Assembly (NCBI GenBank): GCA_023460085.1
Contig: JAEWRI010000001.1
Coordinates: forward strand, 1-64,000
Direction of reading: 5' to 3'
Length of the DNA: 64,000 nt
Source: Bacillota bacterium
GTDB taxonomy: Bacteria > Bacillota > Clostridia > Christensenellales > SZUA-584
Part shown: one piece after another, positions 8,145-16,242 of the stretch
How positions within the stretch are numbered: position 1 is the first letter of the stretch
Layout: each line of letters begins with the position of its first letter
Program-made: the position numbers and the translations under genes
Notes under the pieces: generated by a model
Told to the model about the DNA's origin: nothing
Database searches by the model: none
What the model saw: the letters and a program-made list of their open reading frames with translations, nothing else

Positions 8145-8191
8145 GCATGCCAGCGCGGATCTCAAGGAAATCGCCGCTGGCATGCTTTTTT
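8145..8191 (+). terminator. Intrinsic terminator of the blaI-blaR1-like operon
   Basis: GCATGCCAGCG (8145-8155) pairs perfectly with CGCTGGCATGC (8175-8185) and is followed by six T residues. It lies 12 bases after the stop codon. Confidence 0.9.
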
Positions 8192-8224
8192 ATTACGGTT
8201 TTTTATCGACATGCTGCGGTTCTC

Positions 8225-8266
8225 GTGCCTTGAGTATCGCAGCTTGTGCCTTGAGTATCGCAGCTT
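8225..8266. repeat. Exact 21-bp tandem duplication
   Basis: GTGCCTTGAGTATCGCAGCTT occurs twice in immediate succession (8225-8245 and 8246-8266), ending four bases before the -35 box of the asd promoter. It may be a slippage product or a doubled binding site. Confidence 0.9.
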
Positions 8267-8269
8267 TCA

Positions 8270-8298
8270 TTGACTGCCGCCGCGACAGATGGTATAAT
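8270..8298 (+). promoter_or_regulatory. Promoter of the asd-dapA-dapB operon
   Basis: TTGACT (8270-8275) and TATAAT (8293-8298) with a 17-bp spacer. Transcription would start near 8305, immediately before the lysine riboswitch. Confidence 0.85.
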
Positions 8299-8313
8299 GA
8301 AACACAATAACCG

Positions 8314-8490
8314 TTACAGTCTGAGGCGCGATTTTCATTAGTACAATCTGCGATGGCTCCGGAAGCCGCATATCGTATATTGGAAAGGGAAAATCGCCGA
8401 AGACGGCGCCTGTCCGGCAGGCCCCGTCTGGGTGTCCGGCAAACAGCCGTACAACTGTCGCCTTTCAGGGGCGGAGCGCTGCTGTGACAT
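8314..8490 (+). promoter_or_regulatory. Lysine riboswitch (L box)
   Basis: The leader carries the conserved L-box blocks in the right order and spacing: CTGAGGCGCGA followed by TTAGTAC (8321-8344), GGGAAAATCGCCGAAG (about 8387-8402), a GTCTGGG block, ACAGCCGTACAACTGTCGCC (about 8444-8463), and the closing GGGGCGGAGCGCTGC. L boxes bind lysine and switch off biosynthetic genes. Here the downstream genes are asd, dapA and dapB, exactly the expected targets. A terminator-like hairpin with a U-run follows at 8527-8557. The ends given are approximate. Confidence 0.9.
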
Positions 8491-8526
8491 TTACCGTATT
8501 GCATTGAATTGCACTGCGGGGTGGTG

Positions 8527-8557
8527 TAGCGCGTGGTCTGGTTTGCGTGCTATTTTT
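8527..8557 (+). terminator. Riboswitch expression-platform terminator (candidate)
   Basis: TAGCGCG (8527-8533) pairs with CGTGCTA (8546-8552) including one G-T pair and is followed by TTTTT. It lies between the lysine aptamer and the asd start codon, where a lysine-dependent terminator is expected. I did not work out the competing antiterminator. Confidence 0.65.
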
Positions 8558-8609
8558 ATTATCAGGGCGAAGCGGCTTGGATCAATTTTTTCCGGGAGGA
8601 AGTCAGTAT

Positions 8610-9689
8610 ATGAATCGTTGGAAAGTGGGAATCGTGGGGGCCACCGGCATGGTCGGGCAGCGTTTTGTGACGCTGCTGGCCAATCATCCCTGGTTTGAAG
8701 TAACACACCTCAGCGCCAGCGCGGGCTCCGCGGGCAAGACGTACGCGAAAGCGGTGGAAAGCCGTTGGGCGATGATCGCGCCCCTGCCCGAAAGCGTTGC
8801 GGGCATGCCGGTATATGACGCTTCCGACATCGAAGCCGCCAGGAAAAACTGTGACTTTGTGTTCTGCGCGGTCAGCCTTGACAAAGCGCAGACGCGCGCG
8901 CTCGAAGAGGCGTATGCCAAAGCCGAGCTCCCCGTTATCTCGAACAACAGCGCACACCGCATGACGCCCGATGTGCCCATGCTGATGCCGGAGGTTAACC
9001 CGGAGCACGCAGAAATCATTATCGCGCAGCGCAAGCGCCTCGGTACCCAGCGCGGCTTCATCGCCGTGAAGCCCAACTGCTCCATACAGACCTATGTGCC
9101 CGCGCTGCACCCGCTGATGGATTTTGAGCCGGAGCAGGTGGTGGCATGCACGTACCAGGCAATCTCGGGCGCCGGCAAGACGTTTGAGCGCTGGCCGGAG
9201 ATGGTGGATAACGTCATTCCCTACATCGGCGGCGAGGAACAGAAAAGCGAGCAGGAGCCGTTGAAAATTTGGGGCAGAATAGAGGGCGGAGAAATCCGTA
9301 TGGTCGGCAGCCCGGTGATTACAAGCCAGTGCATCCGTGTTCCCGTCACCGACGGTCACATGGCGGCTACCTTCGTGAAGTTTAAGAATAAACCCTCGAA
9401 GGAAACCATACTGCAGCGCTGGAAGGAGTATGCCGGTGAGCCGCAGAAACTGAAGCTGCCCAGCGCGCCGCAGCCCTTCCTGCAATACTTCGAGGACGAT
9501 TCGCGTCCGCAGACGCACATCGACCGCGACAACGGCAATGGCATGGCCGTCTCCATCGGCCGTCTGCGCGAGGACCCCATATTCGACTATAAGTTTGTCT
9601 GCCTCAGCCACAACACGCTGCGGGGTGCGGCGGGCGGCGGCGTACTCGCCGCGGAGCTGCTGGCGGCAAAGGGCTATTTCGACAGGTGA
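8610..9689 (+). CDS. asd: Aspartate-semialdehyde dehydrogenase
   Basis: The enzyme reduces aspartyl phosphate to aspartate semialdehyde with NADPH, the branch-point step to lysine, threonine and methionine. The 359-residue protein begins with the nucleotide-binding motif GIVGATGMVGQ. It has the catalytic cysteine in VKPNCSIQT (about residue 157) and ends in the KFVCLSHNTLRGAAGGG signature. Length and sequence fit the archaeal/fungal-type branch rather than the shorter E. coli type. The frame is open from 8547, but the ATG at 8610 follows GGGAGGA (8594-8600) and aligns with the family start. It is first in an operon with dapA and dapB behind the lysine riboswitch. Confidence 0.95.
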   Translation: MNRWKVGIVGATGMVGQRFVTLLANHPWFEVTHLSASAGSAGKTYAKAVESRWAMIAPLPESVAGMPVYDASDIEAARKNCDFVFCAVSLDKAQTRALEEAYAKAELPVISNNSAHRMTPDVPMLMPEVNPEHAEIIIAQRKRLGTQRGFIAVKPNCSIQTYVPALHPLMDFEPEQVVACTYQAISGAGKTFERWPEMVDNVIPYIGGEEQKSEQEPLKIWGRIEGGEIRMVGSPVITSQCIRVPVTDGHMAATFVKFKNKPSKETILQRWKEYAGEPQKLKLPSAPQPFLQYFEDDSRPQTHIDRDNGNGMAVSIGRLREDPIFDYKFVCLSHNTLRGAAGGGVLAAELLAAKGYFDR

Positions 9690-9721
9690 CTTTCGTCGCC
9701 ACCCCTAGAAAGGAGCCAGGC

Positions 9722-10603
9722 ATGAGCATTTTCAAAGGAGCAGGAACCGCGCTTGTGACGCCGTTCAGCGACACGGGCATCAACTTCGGCGCTTTCGAGG
9801 CGCTGATCGAATACCAGATCGAGGGCGGCATAGACGCGCTCGTCGTTTGCGGCACCACCGGTGAGGCCTCTACGATGACGCACGATGAAAAGAACAGCGC
9901 CATTGAATTCGTCGTCAAGCAGGCGGCGGGGCGCGTACCCGTCATCGCGGGTACAGGCACCAACGATACCGCGGCATCCGTCATCGCTTCGATGGAAGCG
10001 GCAGACCTCGGCGCGGACGCGCTGCTTGCCGTGACGCCCTACTACAACAAGTGCACCGACGCGGGTCTCATCCGCCACTTCTACGCCATCGCCGACGCGG
10101 CGGGCCTGCCTGTACTCGTGTACAACATTCCGTCGCGCACGGGCTTCAACATCTCCCCCGCGGTGATGAAGGAGCTGGCGGCGCATGAGCTGATTGCGGG
10201 CGTCAAGGAGGCCAGCGCCAACATCTCGCAGATTGCGGAAATTGCGCGCCTCTGCCCCGGCTTCGACATCTACTCCGGCAACGATGATCACGTGGTGCCT
10301 ATACTCTCGCTTGGCGGCATCGGCGTCATTTCTGTGGTATCCAACGTGCTGCCCGGCATGACGCACGACATGGTAGCGCGCTTCCTCGCGCACGATACCG
10401 AAGCGGCGTGCGCGCTTCAATTGAAGCTCAACGCGCTCGGCAAGGTGCTTTTCTGCGAGGTGAATCCCATCCCCATCAAGATGGCGCTGAACCTTATCGG
10501 CATCGACGCGGGCCTGCCGCGCCTGCCGCTGACGGAGATGAGCGAGGGTAACGCGGTGCTGCTCAAAAAGGAACTCATGGCGCTGGGGTTCGACATCGCC
10601 TGA
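9722..10603 (+). CDS. dapA: 4-hydroxy-tetrahydrodipicolinate synthase
   Basis: DapA condenses pyruvate with aspartate semialdehyde through a Schiff base, the committed step of the diaminopimelate/lysine pathway. The 293-residue TIM-barrel protein shows the family motifs GTTGEASTM, PYYNKCTDAGL, the catalytic tyrosine in VYNIPSRTG and the Schiff-base lysine in GVKEAS (about residue 161). The ATG at 9722 follows AAGGAG at 9709-9714 and fits the family start better than the frame's first possible codon. It lies 32 bases downstream of asd. Feedback control would come mainly from the operon's lysine riboswitch. Confidence 0.95.
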   Translation: MSIFKGAGTALVTPFSDTGINFGAFEALIEYQIEGGIDALVVCGTTGEASTMTHDEKNSAIEFVVKQAAGRVPVIAGTGTNDTAASVIASMEAADLGADALLAVTPYYNKCTDAGLIRHFYAIADAAGLPVLVYNIPSRTGFNISPAVMKELAAHELIAGVKEASANISQIAEIARLCPGFDIYSGNDDHVVPILSLGGIGVISVVSNVLPGMTHDMVARFLAHDTEAACALQLKLNALGKVLFCEVNPIPIKMALNLIGIDAGLPRLPLTEMSEGNAVLLKKELMALGFDIA

Positions 10604-10652
10604 CGGACAGATAATACTGATTATACAGAAGATAAAAGGGGTAAGTTTGGGT

Positions 10653-11861
10653 ATGGTACGAATACTGATTTGCGGCGCTAACGGAAAAATGGGACAGACC
10701 TTGGCCGAGGCAGCCGCGAAAACGGACAACGTGCGGGTCGTTGCCGGAGTTGACAAGTTTGCGGATGCGCGCCAGAACCCCTTCCCTGTTTACCCCCAGA
10801 TTTCACGATGCGCCGAAACTGCCGACGTCATTGTCGATTTTTCGCGTCCTGAAGCGCTGGAGGACAACCTCCGCTTTGCGCACGAGCACGGCATGGCGCT
10901 CATCATCGCGACGACCGGCTTCTCTGACGAGGAAAAAAAGCGCATCCGCGAAGTATCCGAGCACATCCCTGTGTTCTTTTCCGCCAACATGTCTCTGGGC
11001 GTAAGCCTTCAGATGGAGCTTTCGCGGCGCGCCGCGGAATGCCTTGGCGAAGGGTTTGACATCGAAATTGTCGAAGCCCATCATAACCAGAAGGTGGACG
11101 CGCCCAGCGGCACCGCGCTGGCCCTTGCCGAAGCCATCAACGAAGCGTTTGTATCGCCCAAGGAGCTGCTGTGCGGACGCTGCGGACGCAGTGAGAAGCG
11201 CAGCCGCGAAATCGGGATCCACGCGGTGCGCGGCGGCACGCTGCCGGGCGACCACAGCGTATACTTCCTCGGCCCGGACGAAGTGCTGGAGATCCGTCAC
11301 AGCGCGCAGTCGCGGCAGATTTTCGCATTCGGCGCACTGCGCGCCGCGCAGTTCATCGCCGGCAAACCCGCCGGGCTGTACACCATGGCGGACATGATTT
11401 CCCAGAACGCCGTCACCAACCTTTACAAGGATGACGGGCAGGCCATGATCACGCTGTCCCACCTTCCGGCCTCCCCCGTTACCATCGCGGACGTGTTCGA
11501 GGCGGTAGCCGCGGGCGGCATCAAGGTGGACATCATCAGCCAGACCTCGCCGCAGCAGGGGCTGGTCAGCCTCTCGTTTTCGCTGCCGCGCACAGTGCTG
11601 GAAAGCTGCCTTGGTATCCTCCGGCAGTACGAGGCGGACGGCGCAAGCATTACCGCCAACGCCGCGCTCTCCAAGCTGACGGTGGAAGGCGCGGGCATGC
11701 AGCGTCAGTACGGCGTGGCTTCGAAGCTATTCGGCGCGCTGGCCGCGCATAACATCGGCATCGACATCATCACGACGTCCGAAACCAAGATCAGCTTCTG
11801 TGTAGACGAGACCCGTGCGGACGAAGCGATACTCGCGGTGGCGGAAGCGTTCGGGCTGTAA
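10653..11861 (+). CDS. dapB: 4-hydroxy-tetrahydrodipicolinate reductase fused to an aspartokinase-like ACT pair
   Basis: Residues 1 to about 248 are a complete DapB: NAD(P)-binding GANGKMGQ, the catalytic/substrate motif EAHHNQKVDAPSGTA, and C-terminal GLYTMADMI. It reduces the DapA product. Ordinary DapB stops there at 240-270 residues. This protein runs on for about 155 residues with two ACT-type domains that look like the regulatory end of aspartokinase (VTIADVFEAVAAGGIKVDII, then SKLTVEGAGMQRQYGVASKL and IDIITTSETKISFCVDE). No aspartokinase gene lies in the window. The tail suggests allosteric control by an amino acid, or a trans-acting regulatory subunit. ATG at 10653 is preferred; a TTG six bases earlier is possible. 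Confidence 0.92.
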   Translation: MVRILICGANGKMGQTLAEAAAKTDNVRVVAGVDKFADARQNPFPVYPQISRCAETADVIVDFSRPEALEDNLRFAHEHGMALIIATTGFSDEEKKRIREVSEHIPVFFSANMSLGVSLQMELSRRAAECLGEGFDIEIVEAHHNQKVDAPSGTALALAEAINEAFVSPKELLCGRCGRSEKRSREIGIHAVRGGTLPGDHSVYFLGPDEVLEIRHSAQSRQIFAFGALRAAQFIAGKPAGLYTMADMISQNAVTNLYKDDGQAMITLSHLPASPVTIADVFEAVAAGGIKVDIISQTSPQQGLVSLSFSLPRTVLESCLGILRQYEADGASITANAALSKLTVEGAGMQRQYGVASKLFGALAAHNIGIDIITTSETKISFCVDETRADEAILAVAEAFGL

Positions 11862-11873
11862 CTCATGGACATC

Positions 11874-11897
11874 AGAAGGCCGTGTGCCTTCTTTTTT
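11874..11897 (+). terminator. Terminator of the asd-dapA-dapB operon
   Basis: AGAAGGC (11874-11880) and GCCTTCT (11886-11892) form a seven-base-pair hairpin with loop CGTGT followed by a T-run, 12 bases after the dapB stop. Confidence 0.9.
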
Positions 11898-11983
11898 ATG
11901 CGAATCTTTCTTCCGTTCCGTTTGACAATGTACCGTAGCAGGGGTATTCTTGTCTGGATTTGTTTCATCAGGAGGACAGACTA

Positions 11984-12280
11984 TTGAAAGAATTTTTTGA
12001 AATGCTGATGCTGCTGAGCTTTGGAATATCGTGGCCGTTTTCCATTGTAAAATCCATCAAATCCCGAACCACCAAAGGCAAAAGTCTGGTTTTCATGCTG
12101 ATCGTCATGTGCGGGTATCTCTTCGGCATCACCAGCAAGCTGGTTTCCGGCGCGATTACGTATGTGTTCTTCTTCTATATACTCGACCTGTTGATGGTGC
12201 TGACAGATACGCTGCTCTATATCCGCAACGCCCGGCTGGACAGGCTGGCTGCGATGAATGCGACGGATACGGTTGAATAG
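11984..12280 (+). CDS. Small PQ-loop/SemiSWEET-like membrane protein
   Basis: The 98-residue protein has about three membrane helices (MLMLLSFGISWPFSIVKSI, LVFMLIVMCGYLFGI, TYVFFFYILDLLMVL). The WPFSIVKSIKSRTTKGKSL stretch resembles PQ-loop repeat proteins, which include SemiSWEET sugar carriers that work as dimers. Transport function and substrate are inference only. The start is a TTG at 11984 with GGAGG eight bases upstream; the frame extends to another TTG at 11960 without a better ribosome binding site. It is monocistronic with its own terminator. Confidence 0.75.
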   Translation: MKEFFEMLMLLSFGISWPFSIVKSIKSRTTKGKSLVFMLIVMCGYLFGITSKLVSGAITYVFFFYILDLLMVLTDTLLYIRNARLDRLAAMNATDTVE

Positions 12281-12291
12281 CCGGCAAACGC

Positions 12292-12326
12292 AAAGCGGCT
12301 CATACGAAAATGTATGAGCCGCTTTT
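12292..12326 (+). terminator. Intrinsic terminator after the PQ-loop gene
   Basis: AAAGCGGCTCATAC (12292-12305) pairs with GTATGAGCCGCTTT (12312-12325) with a six-base loop, followed by T residues. The A-run on the other side lets it also act on the minus strand, so it may stop the purine operon as well. Confidence 0.9.
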
Positions 12327-12339
12327 ATATCATCGATAG

Positions 12340-12590
12340 TTCCGACATACGGCAATTTTGCGCGATCATTGACTGCGTTTCGCCCCTCGGCGCGTCCGGG
12401 AGGCCGCGCCCTACGGATTGGGTGAATATCAGCTGCACTTTTTTGTTACCGGCATCAGTGCGGTATTGCACAGAAGGCACCGCGGGGCAATGCCGCTTCG
12501 GATGCGGCGCGTCCGGGAGGCCGCGCCCTACGGACTTGTGTTATATTACGGCAGCGCTTATTTGATTCCGATATCCGTGCGATATTGCGC
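12340..12590. repeat. Three diverged copies of the purD 3' end with two palindromic GC blocks
   Basis: The sequence at the purD end (TTCCGATATCCGTGCGATATTGCGCG, about 12566-12591) recurs in degenerate form at about 12446-12471 and 12340-12365. Between the copies, GGCGCGTCCGGGAGGCCGCG (with CCCTACGGA following) is repeated exactly at 12389-12417 and 12506-12534; its core GGCGCG/CGCGCC can form a hairpin. Repeat spacing is about 106-120 bases. The structure looks like tandem duplication of the gene end together with a REP-like element. No other gene is seen here. Confidence 0.8.
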
Positions 12591-13808
12591 GCCCTCGAAG
12601 GATATTTTGCTGACTTCGGCGTAGGCTTTTTCCTGCGCTTCGGCGATGTCTTTGCCCAGCGCCGTTACCCCCAGCACACGGCCTCCTGCGGTCACGTACA
12701 CGCTTTCTTGCTTTGCCGTACCGGCGTGGAACACGATGGCGTCCAGCACATCCGCAAGGCCCGTTATGGGCAGTCCCTTGGGATAGCTGCCCGGATAGCC
12801 GCCCGAGGCCAGCACGACGCAGACCGCACAGCGTTCGTCCCACTCCAGCTTCACCTCATGCAGCCGCCCGTCGATGACGGCGTCCATCACGTCCAGCAGA
12901 TCGTTGCTCATGCGCGGCAGCACCACCTGCGCCTCCGGGTCTCCGAAGCGCGCGTTGTATTCCAGCAGCTTCGGGCCATCCTTCGTCAGCATCAGGCCGA
13001 AGTACAGCACGCCGCGATAATCCACGCCCTCGCTTTGCAGCGCGTCCACCGTGCGCCGGATGATGGTTTCTTCCACTACGGCGCGCACCGTGTCCGTGTA
13101 TTTGGGGCTGGGCGAGAATGTGCCCATGCCGCCGGTGTTGGGCCCTTTGTCTCCGTCGAAGGCGCGCTTGTGATCCTGCGCGCTTGCCATGGGCAGTATC
13201 GTCTTACCATCGCAGAAAGCCAGTACCGAAACCTCCGGCCCCTGTATGAATTCTTCCATTACGACGCGTTTCCCCGCGTCGCCGAATACGCGCTTCACCA
13301 TGATGTCGTCCAGCGCGGATATGGCCTCTCCGACCGTATTGGAGATGAGCACGCCTTTGCCCAGCGCCAGCCCGTCCGCTTTAACGACGATGGGCAGCTC
13401 GCAGTTCCGCACATAGCCGCACGCTGCTTCGTAGTCTTCGAACACCTCACATTGCGCGGTGGGAATGCCGTATTTTTGCATCAGCCGCTTGGCGTATACC
13501 TTGCTGCCTTCCAGCCTTGCGCCCGCCGCCGTGGGTCCGAAGGCACGGATGCCCTCCGCCTGCAGCGCGTCCACGAGCCCCATGTAGAGCGGGTCGTCCG
13601 GCGCGACCACCACAAGGTCGAAGCGCTCCTGCTTTGCGTACTCCACAAGGCCTGCGATGTCCGTCGCCTGAATGGGCACGCACTTCGCCATATCCGCTAT
13701 GCCGCCGTTGCCCGGCGCGCAGTGTATCTCCGTCACCCTGGGGCTCTGCCGCAGCTTCCAGACGATCGTATGTTCGCGGCCGCCGCCGCCTACCACCAGT
13801 ATCTTCAT
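12558..13808 (-). CDS. purD: Phosphoribosylamine-glycine ligase (GAR synthetase)
   Basis: PurD makes glycinamide ribonucleotide from phosphoribosylamine, glycine and ATP, the second step of purine synthesis. The 416-residue ATP-grasp protein starts with MKILVVGGGGREHTI and contains the phosphate-binding stretch KADGLALGKGV and the metal-binding segment EYNARFGDPEAQ; its length is normal. It is the last gene of the operon, 9 bases after purH. The 3' end lies in a repeat unit present in degenerate form twice more downstream. Confidence 0.97.
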   Translation of the reverse strand: MKILVVGGGGREHTIVWKLRQSPRVTEIHCAPGNGGIADMAKCVPIQATDIAGLVEYAKQERFDLVVVAPDDPLYMGLVDALQAEGIRAFGPTAAGARLEGSKVYAKRLMQKYGIPTAQCEVFEDYEAACGYVRNCELPIVVKADGLALGKGVLISNTVGEAISALDDIMVKRVFGDAGKRVVMEEFIQGPEVSVLAFCDGKTILPMASAQDHKRAFDGDKGPNTGGMGTFSPSPKYTDTVRAVVEETIIRRTVDALQSEGVDYRGVLYFGLMLTKDGPKLLEYNARFGDPEAQVVLPRMSNDLLDVMDAVIDGRLHEVKLEWDERCAVCVVLASGGYPGSYPKGLPITGLADVLDAIVFHAGTAKQESVYVTAGGRVLGVTALGKDIAEAQEKAYAEVSKISFEGAQYRTDIGIK

Positions 13809-13817
13809 CGCAGTCCC

Positions 13818-15350
13818 TCAGTGCTTGAAGTGGCGCATGCCCGTCGTCACCATCGCGATGCCCAGCTCGTCACAGGCTTTGATGGAGTCCTCGTCGCGTA
13901 TGCTTCCGCCCGGCTGTATGATGGCCGCGATGCCGTACTTCGCCGCCAGCCGCACGCAGTCGTCAAACGGGAAGTACGCGTCGGACGCGAGCGCCGCGCC
14001 ACGCGCCTTGTCGCCCGAGCGCTGCAGTGCGTTCTCCGCCGCCCAGATGCGCGACACCTGCCCCGGCCCGAGGCCCAGCGACTGATCGTCCTTCGCCACG
14101 GCAATGGCGTTGCTCTTCAGATGCTTCACGAGCTTCCACGCAAACAGCAGATCCTTCATCTGCTGCTCCGTGGGTGCAAGCTTCGTCACCACTGTAAGCT
14201 CTCCGTCCAGCAGCTTATCGTCCGGCTGCTGCACGATGAGGCCGCCCAGTGGCTTCTTGAGTTCCAGCGCCGTGGGCTTGATGGGAGACGAAATGCCCGG
14301 CAGCCGCATGATTCGCAGGTTCTTCTTGGTTTTCAGCACCTCCAGCGCGTCCTCCGCGAAGGACGGTGCAATGACGATCTCGAGGAAGGTCTTGACCATC
14401 TCCTCGGCAGTAGCCTTGTCCACCTCGGCGTTGACCGCCACGATGCCGCCGTACACCGATACCGGATCGGCGTTGTACGCCTTGAGGTATGCCTCGCAAA
14501 CCGTTGCGCCGCTGCCCACGCCGCATGGGTTGGCGTGCTTGGACGCGACGACGGTGATCTCCGTAAATTCGCGCAGGCAGTCCAGCGCGCCGTTGGTATC
14601 GTTGATGTTGTTGAACGACAGCTCCTTACCCCACAGCTGCTCTGCCGCCGCCAGCGTACCTTCGGTGCCGATGGGTTCTTTATAGAACGCGGCGCTCTGG
14701 TGCGGATTCTCGCCGTAGCGCATGTCCTGCAGCTTTTCATAGGTCAGCGTCATCTTTTCGGGGTATCCCCCGCCGTTCTGCTGGCGCAGGTAACCGGAGA
14801 TCAGCGCATCGTACGCCGCCGTGTGTTCGAATACCTTGACGCACAGATCGAATTTGGTCTGGCGCGTGACGCCTCCGGTTTTCAGCTCGTCCAGCACACG
14901 GGTATAGTCCGCCGGGTCTACGATGGACGCGACGTCCTGCCAGTTCTTCGCCGCGGCGCGCAGCATGGTCGGCCCGCCAATGTCGATGTTCTCGATGGCG
15001 TCCTCCAATGTCACACCGGGCTTCTGAATGGTGGCTTTGAACGGGTACAGGTTGACCGCAACGATGTCTATGAGGCCCACACCGAGCTTCTGAACCTGCT
15101 CCATATGCTCCTTGTTTTCCCGCATGGCGAGTATGCCCGCGTGGATGGCCGGGTGCAGCGTCTTCACGCGCCCTTCGAGACACTCCGGAAAGCCGGTGAT
15201 GTCCGACACGTTGGTGACGGGCACGCCCGCCTGCTCCAGCGCCTTCTGCGTGCCGCCCGTGGAGAGGACTTCGAAGCCAAGCGCTGTCAAGCCGGACGCG
15301 AACTCAACGATTCCCGTCTTGTCAAACACGCTGAGGAAAGCTCTCTTCAT
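13818..15350 (-). CDS. purH: Bifunctional AICAR transformylase/IMP cyclohydrolase
   Basis: PurH carries out the last two steps to IMP. The 510-residue protein has the cyclohydrolase domain at the N-terminus (AFLSVFDKTGIVEFA, LSTGGT) and the transformylase domain after about residue 200, with KHANPCGVG as the diagnostic motif. The frame is open to 15425, but the ATG at 15348-15350 follows GGAGG (15360-15364) and fits the family start; the upstream codons lie in a repeat. A 268-base hairpin-rich gap separates it from purN, unusual in this otherwise tightly packed operon. Confidence 0.97.
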   Translation of the reverse strand: MKRAFLSVFDKTGIVEFASGLTALGFEVLSTGGTQKALEQAGVPVTNVSDITGFPECLEGRVKTLHPAIHAGILAMRENKEHMEQVQKLGVGLIDIVAVNLYPFKATIQKPGVTLEDAIENIDIGGPTMLRAAAKNWQDVASIVDPADYTRVLDELKTGGVTRQTKFDLCVKVFEHTAAYDALISGYLRQQNGGGYPEKMTLTYEKLQDMRYGENPHQSAAFYKEPIGTEGTLAAAEQLWGKELSFNNINDTNGALDCLREFTEITVVASKHANPCGVGSGATVCEAYLKAYNADPVSVYGGIVAVNAEVDKATAEEMVKTFLEIVIAPSFAEDALEVLKTKKNLRIMRLPGISSPIKPTALELKKPLGGLIVQQPDDKLLDGELTVVTKLAPTEQQMKDLLFAWKLVKHLKSNAIAVAKDDQSLGLGPGQVSRIWAAENALQRSGDKARGAALASDAYFPFDDCVRLAAKYGIAAIIQPGGSIRDEDSIKACDELGIAMVTTGMRHFKH

Positions 15351-15386
15351 ATGATAAACCTCCGCAAATTGAAATCGTTTCTTCCT

Positions 15387-15618
15387 TGGGGGCGCCGCCC
15401 CCAGACCCCTGCAAAAGGGATTCATCCCTTTGCAATCCCTTCAATAGGATGCCCTTACAGGGCATCCTGGTTTTCTATTATTTTTAAAACATACGTTTGA
15501 TGTAAATCCGCTAATCCTACTATAATTCAAATACGGGAAATGCCGCAGGCATTTCCCTGACGGGTTCCCAAAGGGCCGCGGTCCTTTGGCGGGAGCCCGA
15601 GGGCAGAGCCCTCAATGA
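15387..15618. repeat. Hairpin-rich intergenic block inside the purine operon
   Basis: No gene is visible. In order there are TGGGGGCG-C-CGCCCCCA (15387-15403), GCAAAAGGGAT/ATCCCTTTGC (15411-15433), AGGATGCCC/GGGCATCCT (15446-15468), GGGAAATGCC/GGCATTTCCC (about 15535-15557), and further paired blocks GGGTTCCC...GGGAGCCC and GAGGGC/GCCCTC. The hairpins lack a T-run in the direction of the operon, so they look like interspersed repeat elements rather than a terminator. They could still affect purH-purD expression or mRNA stability. Confidence 0.75.
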
Positions 15619-16242
15619 TCAATCCACCAAAACCCTGCGTCCTTCCACTTTCAGCCGCCCTTCGCACAGCAGCGCCACCGATTTGGGCAGCAGCTCGTGC
15701 TCCACGGTGAGTATGCGCGCGGCCAGCGTATCGGGCGTGTCGTCATCCAGCACAGGCACGCAGCGCTGCATGATGATGGGGCCGGTATCGGTGCCTTCGT
15801 CGACGAAGTGCACCGTCGCGCCGGAAACCTTCGCGCCGTAGGCCAGCACCGCCTCGTGCACACGGTGCCCGTAGTAGCCCTTGCCGCAGAAGGACGGTAT
15901 CAGCGCGGGGTGAACGTTGACGATGCGATGCTGAAATTGGCGCACCAGTATGGATCCCAATATCGACATGTAGCCTGCCAGCACCACGCCCTGCGCGCCA
16001 TACCGTTCCATCGTCCGCATTACCGCCGCGTCGTGCTCATCCTGGCTGGGGTACTCCTTCGGGCGGATCACCTCAGCCGGTACGCCCGCCTTCTTCGCGC
16101 GCTCCAGCGCGTACACGCCGGGGCGGCTGGAGACGACGCAGACCACCTTTGCGGGGATGCGTCCGTCTGCGCAGGCGTCCAGTACAGCCTGCAGATTCGT
16201 TCCGCCGCCGGATACGAGTACAGCCAGCCTGTCTATCCCCAC
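15619..16242 (-). CDS. purN: Phosphoribosylglycinamide formyltransferase
   Basis: PurN transfers a formyl group from 10-formyl-tetrahydrofolate to GAR. The 207-residue protein shows LAVLVSGGGTNLQAV, the catalytic region VNVHPALIPSF, and HFVDEGTDTGPII with the conserved aspartate. It overlaps the purM end by 10 bases, so the two are translationally coupled. The gene is complete and of normal length. Confidence 0.96.
   Translation of the reverse strand: MGIDRLAVLVSGGGTNLQAVLDACADGRIPAKVVCVVSSRPGVYALERAKKAGVPAEVIRPKEYPSQDEHDAAVMRTMERYGAQGVVLAGYMSILGSILVRQFQHRIVNVHPALIPSFCGKGYYGHRVHEAVLAYGAKVSGATVHFVDEGTDTGPIIMQRCVPVLDDDTPDTLAARILTVEHELLPKSVALLCEGRLKVEGRRVLVD

Noticed and set aside
12585..15500. 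A 971-codon open frame on the plus strand opposite purD and purH
   Set aside because: Antisense shadow of two well-identified purine genes; His/Arg-rich composition without family features.
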